Below are positions 63,897 through 64,000 of a stretch of 64,000 nt of DNA, piece by piece. The DNA lies in NCBI GenBank assembly GCA_005281725.1, contig SSBO01000002.1:1447266-1511265 (forward strand). Direction: 5' to 3'. The DNA is from Wuchereria bancrofti. Taxonomy: Eukaryota; Nematoda; Chromadorea; Rhabditida; Onchocercidae. The translations under genes and the position numbers were made by a program. The first letter of the stretch is position 1; each line of letters begins with the position of its first letter. The notes below the pieces were generated by a model. It was not told the DNA's origin. It saw only the letters and a program-made list of their open reading frames with translations, and did no database searches.

Positions 63897-64000
63897 GTGA
63901 TGGGAGTATGGTTTTACCGAGCTTTTTTTTCTTTTAAATTCAATTTTCATTCAATGAAACATCATGAAAATGTGTGTGGTTTTATGCACGCCTGCGGATG

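Overview
The window is nuclear DNA from an animal with short, AT-rich introns, most of them ending in TTTCAG-like acceptors. The encoded proteins point to a nematode: a BRC-1-sized BRCA1 homologue, a DAF-7/TGH-2-like TGF-beta ligand, and start codons sitting a few bases after splice-acceptor-like sequence, as expected of spliced-leader trans-splicing. A spirurid/filarial-type worm is my best guess, but that is inference. All genes were assembled by hand by joining exons through GT-AG sites, reading-frame phase and remembered family similarity. No search was run.

Left part (1-22 kb, all + strand): the 3' half of a CDK5RAP1-type tRNA methylthiotransferase; ribosomal protein uS14/RPS29; a complete 22-exon TRAPPC11; and a four-exon TGF-beta ligand whose first intron is 3.9 kb. 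Middle (22.9-44 kb): a complete 14-exon brc-1 on the - strand, about 5 kb without recognisable genes, a 14-exon acetyl-CoA synthetase, a truncated and degenerate acetyl-CoA-synthetase-like tandem copy, ATP synthase subunit c on the - strand, and a glycolipid transfer protein. Right part (45-64 kb): an FBXO28-type F-box gene (-), a 69-residue NCBP2AS2-like microprotein gene (+), a Goliath-family membrane RING E3 ligase (-) probably starting across a 6.7 kb intron, and the 5' end of a DHHC palmitoyltransferase (+) that runs off the window.

The genes are mostly unrelated housekeeping functions: translation and tRNA modification, vesicle tethering, acetyl-CoA supply, respiration, lipid transfer, ubiquitylation and protein lipidation. 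They do not form one pathway. RPS29 and TRAPPC11 are close enough (444 bp) to be operon candidates. I found no CRISPR array, rRNA, tRNA or intact transposon. The most interesting item is the acetyl-CoA-synthetase-like neighbour, which keeps an open spliced frame and several intron positions of its parent but has lost the nucleotide-binding loop and the whole C-terminal catalytic domain. Other points are a relic exon duplication inside TRAPPC11, the microprotein gene, and the TGF-beta ligand with a CACA rather than CGCS ending.
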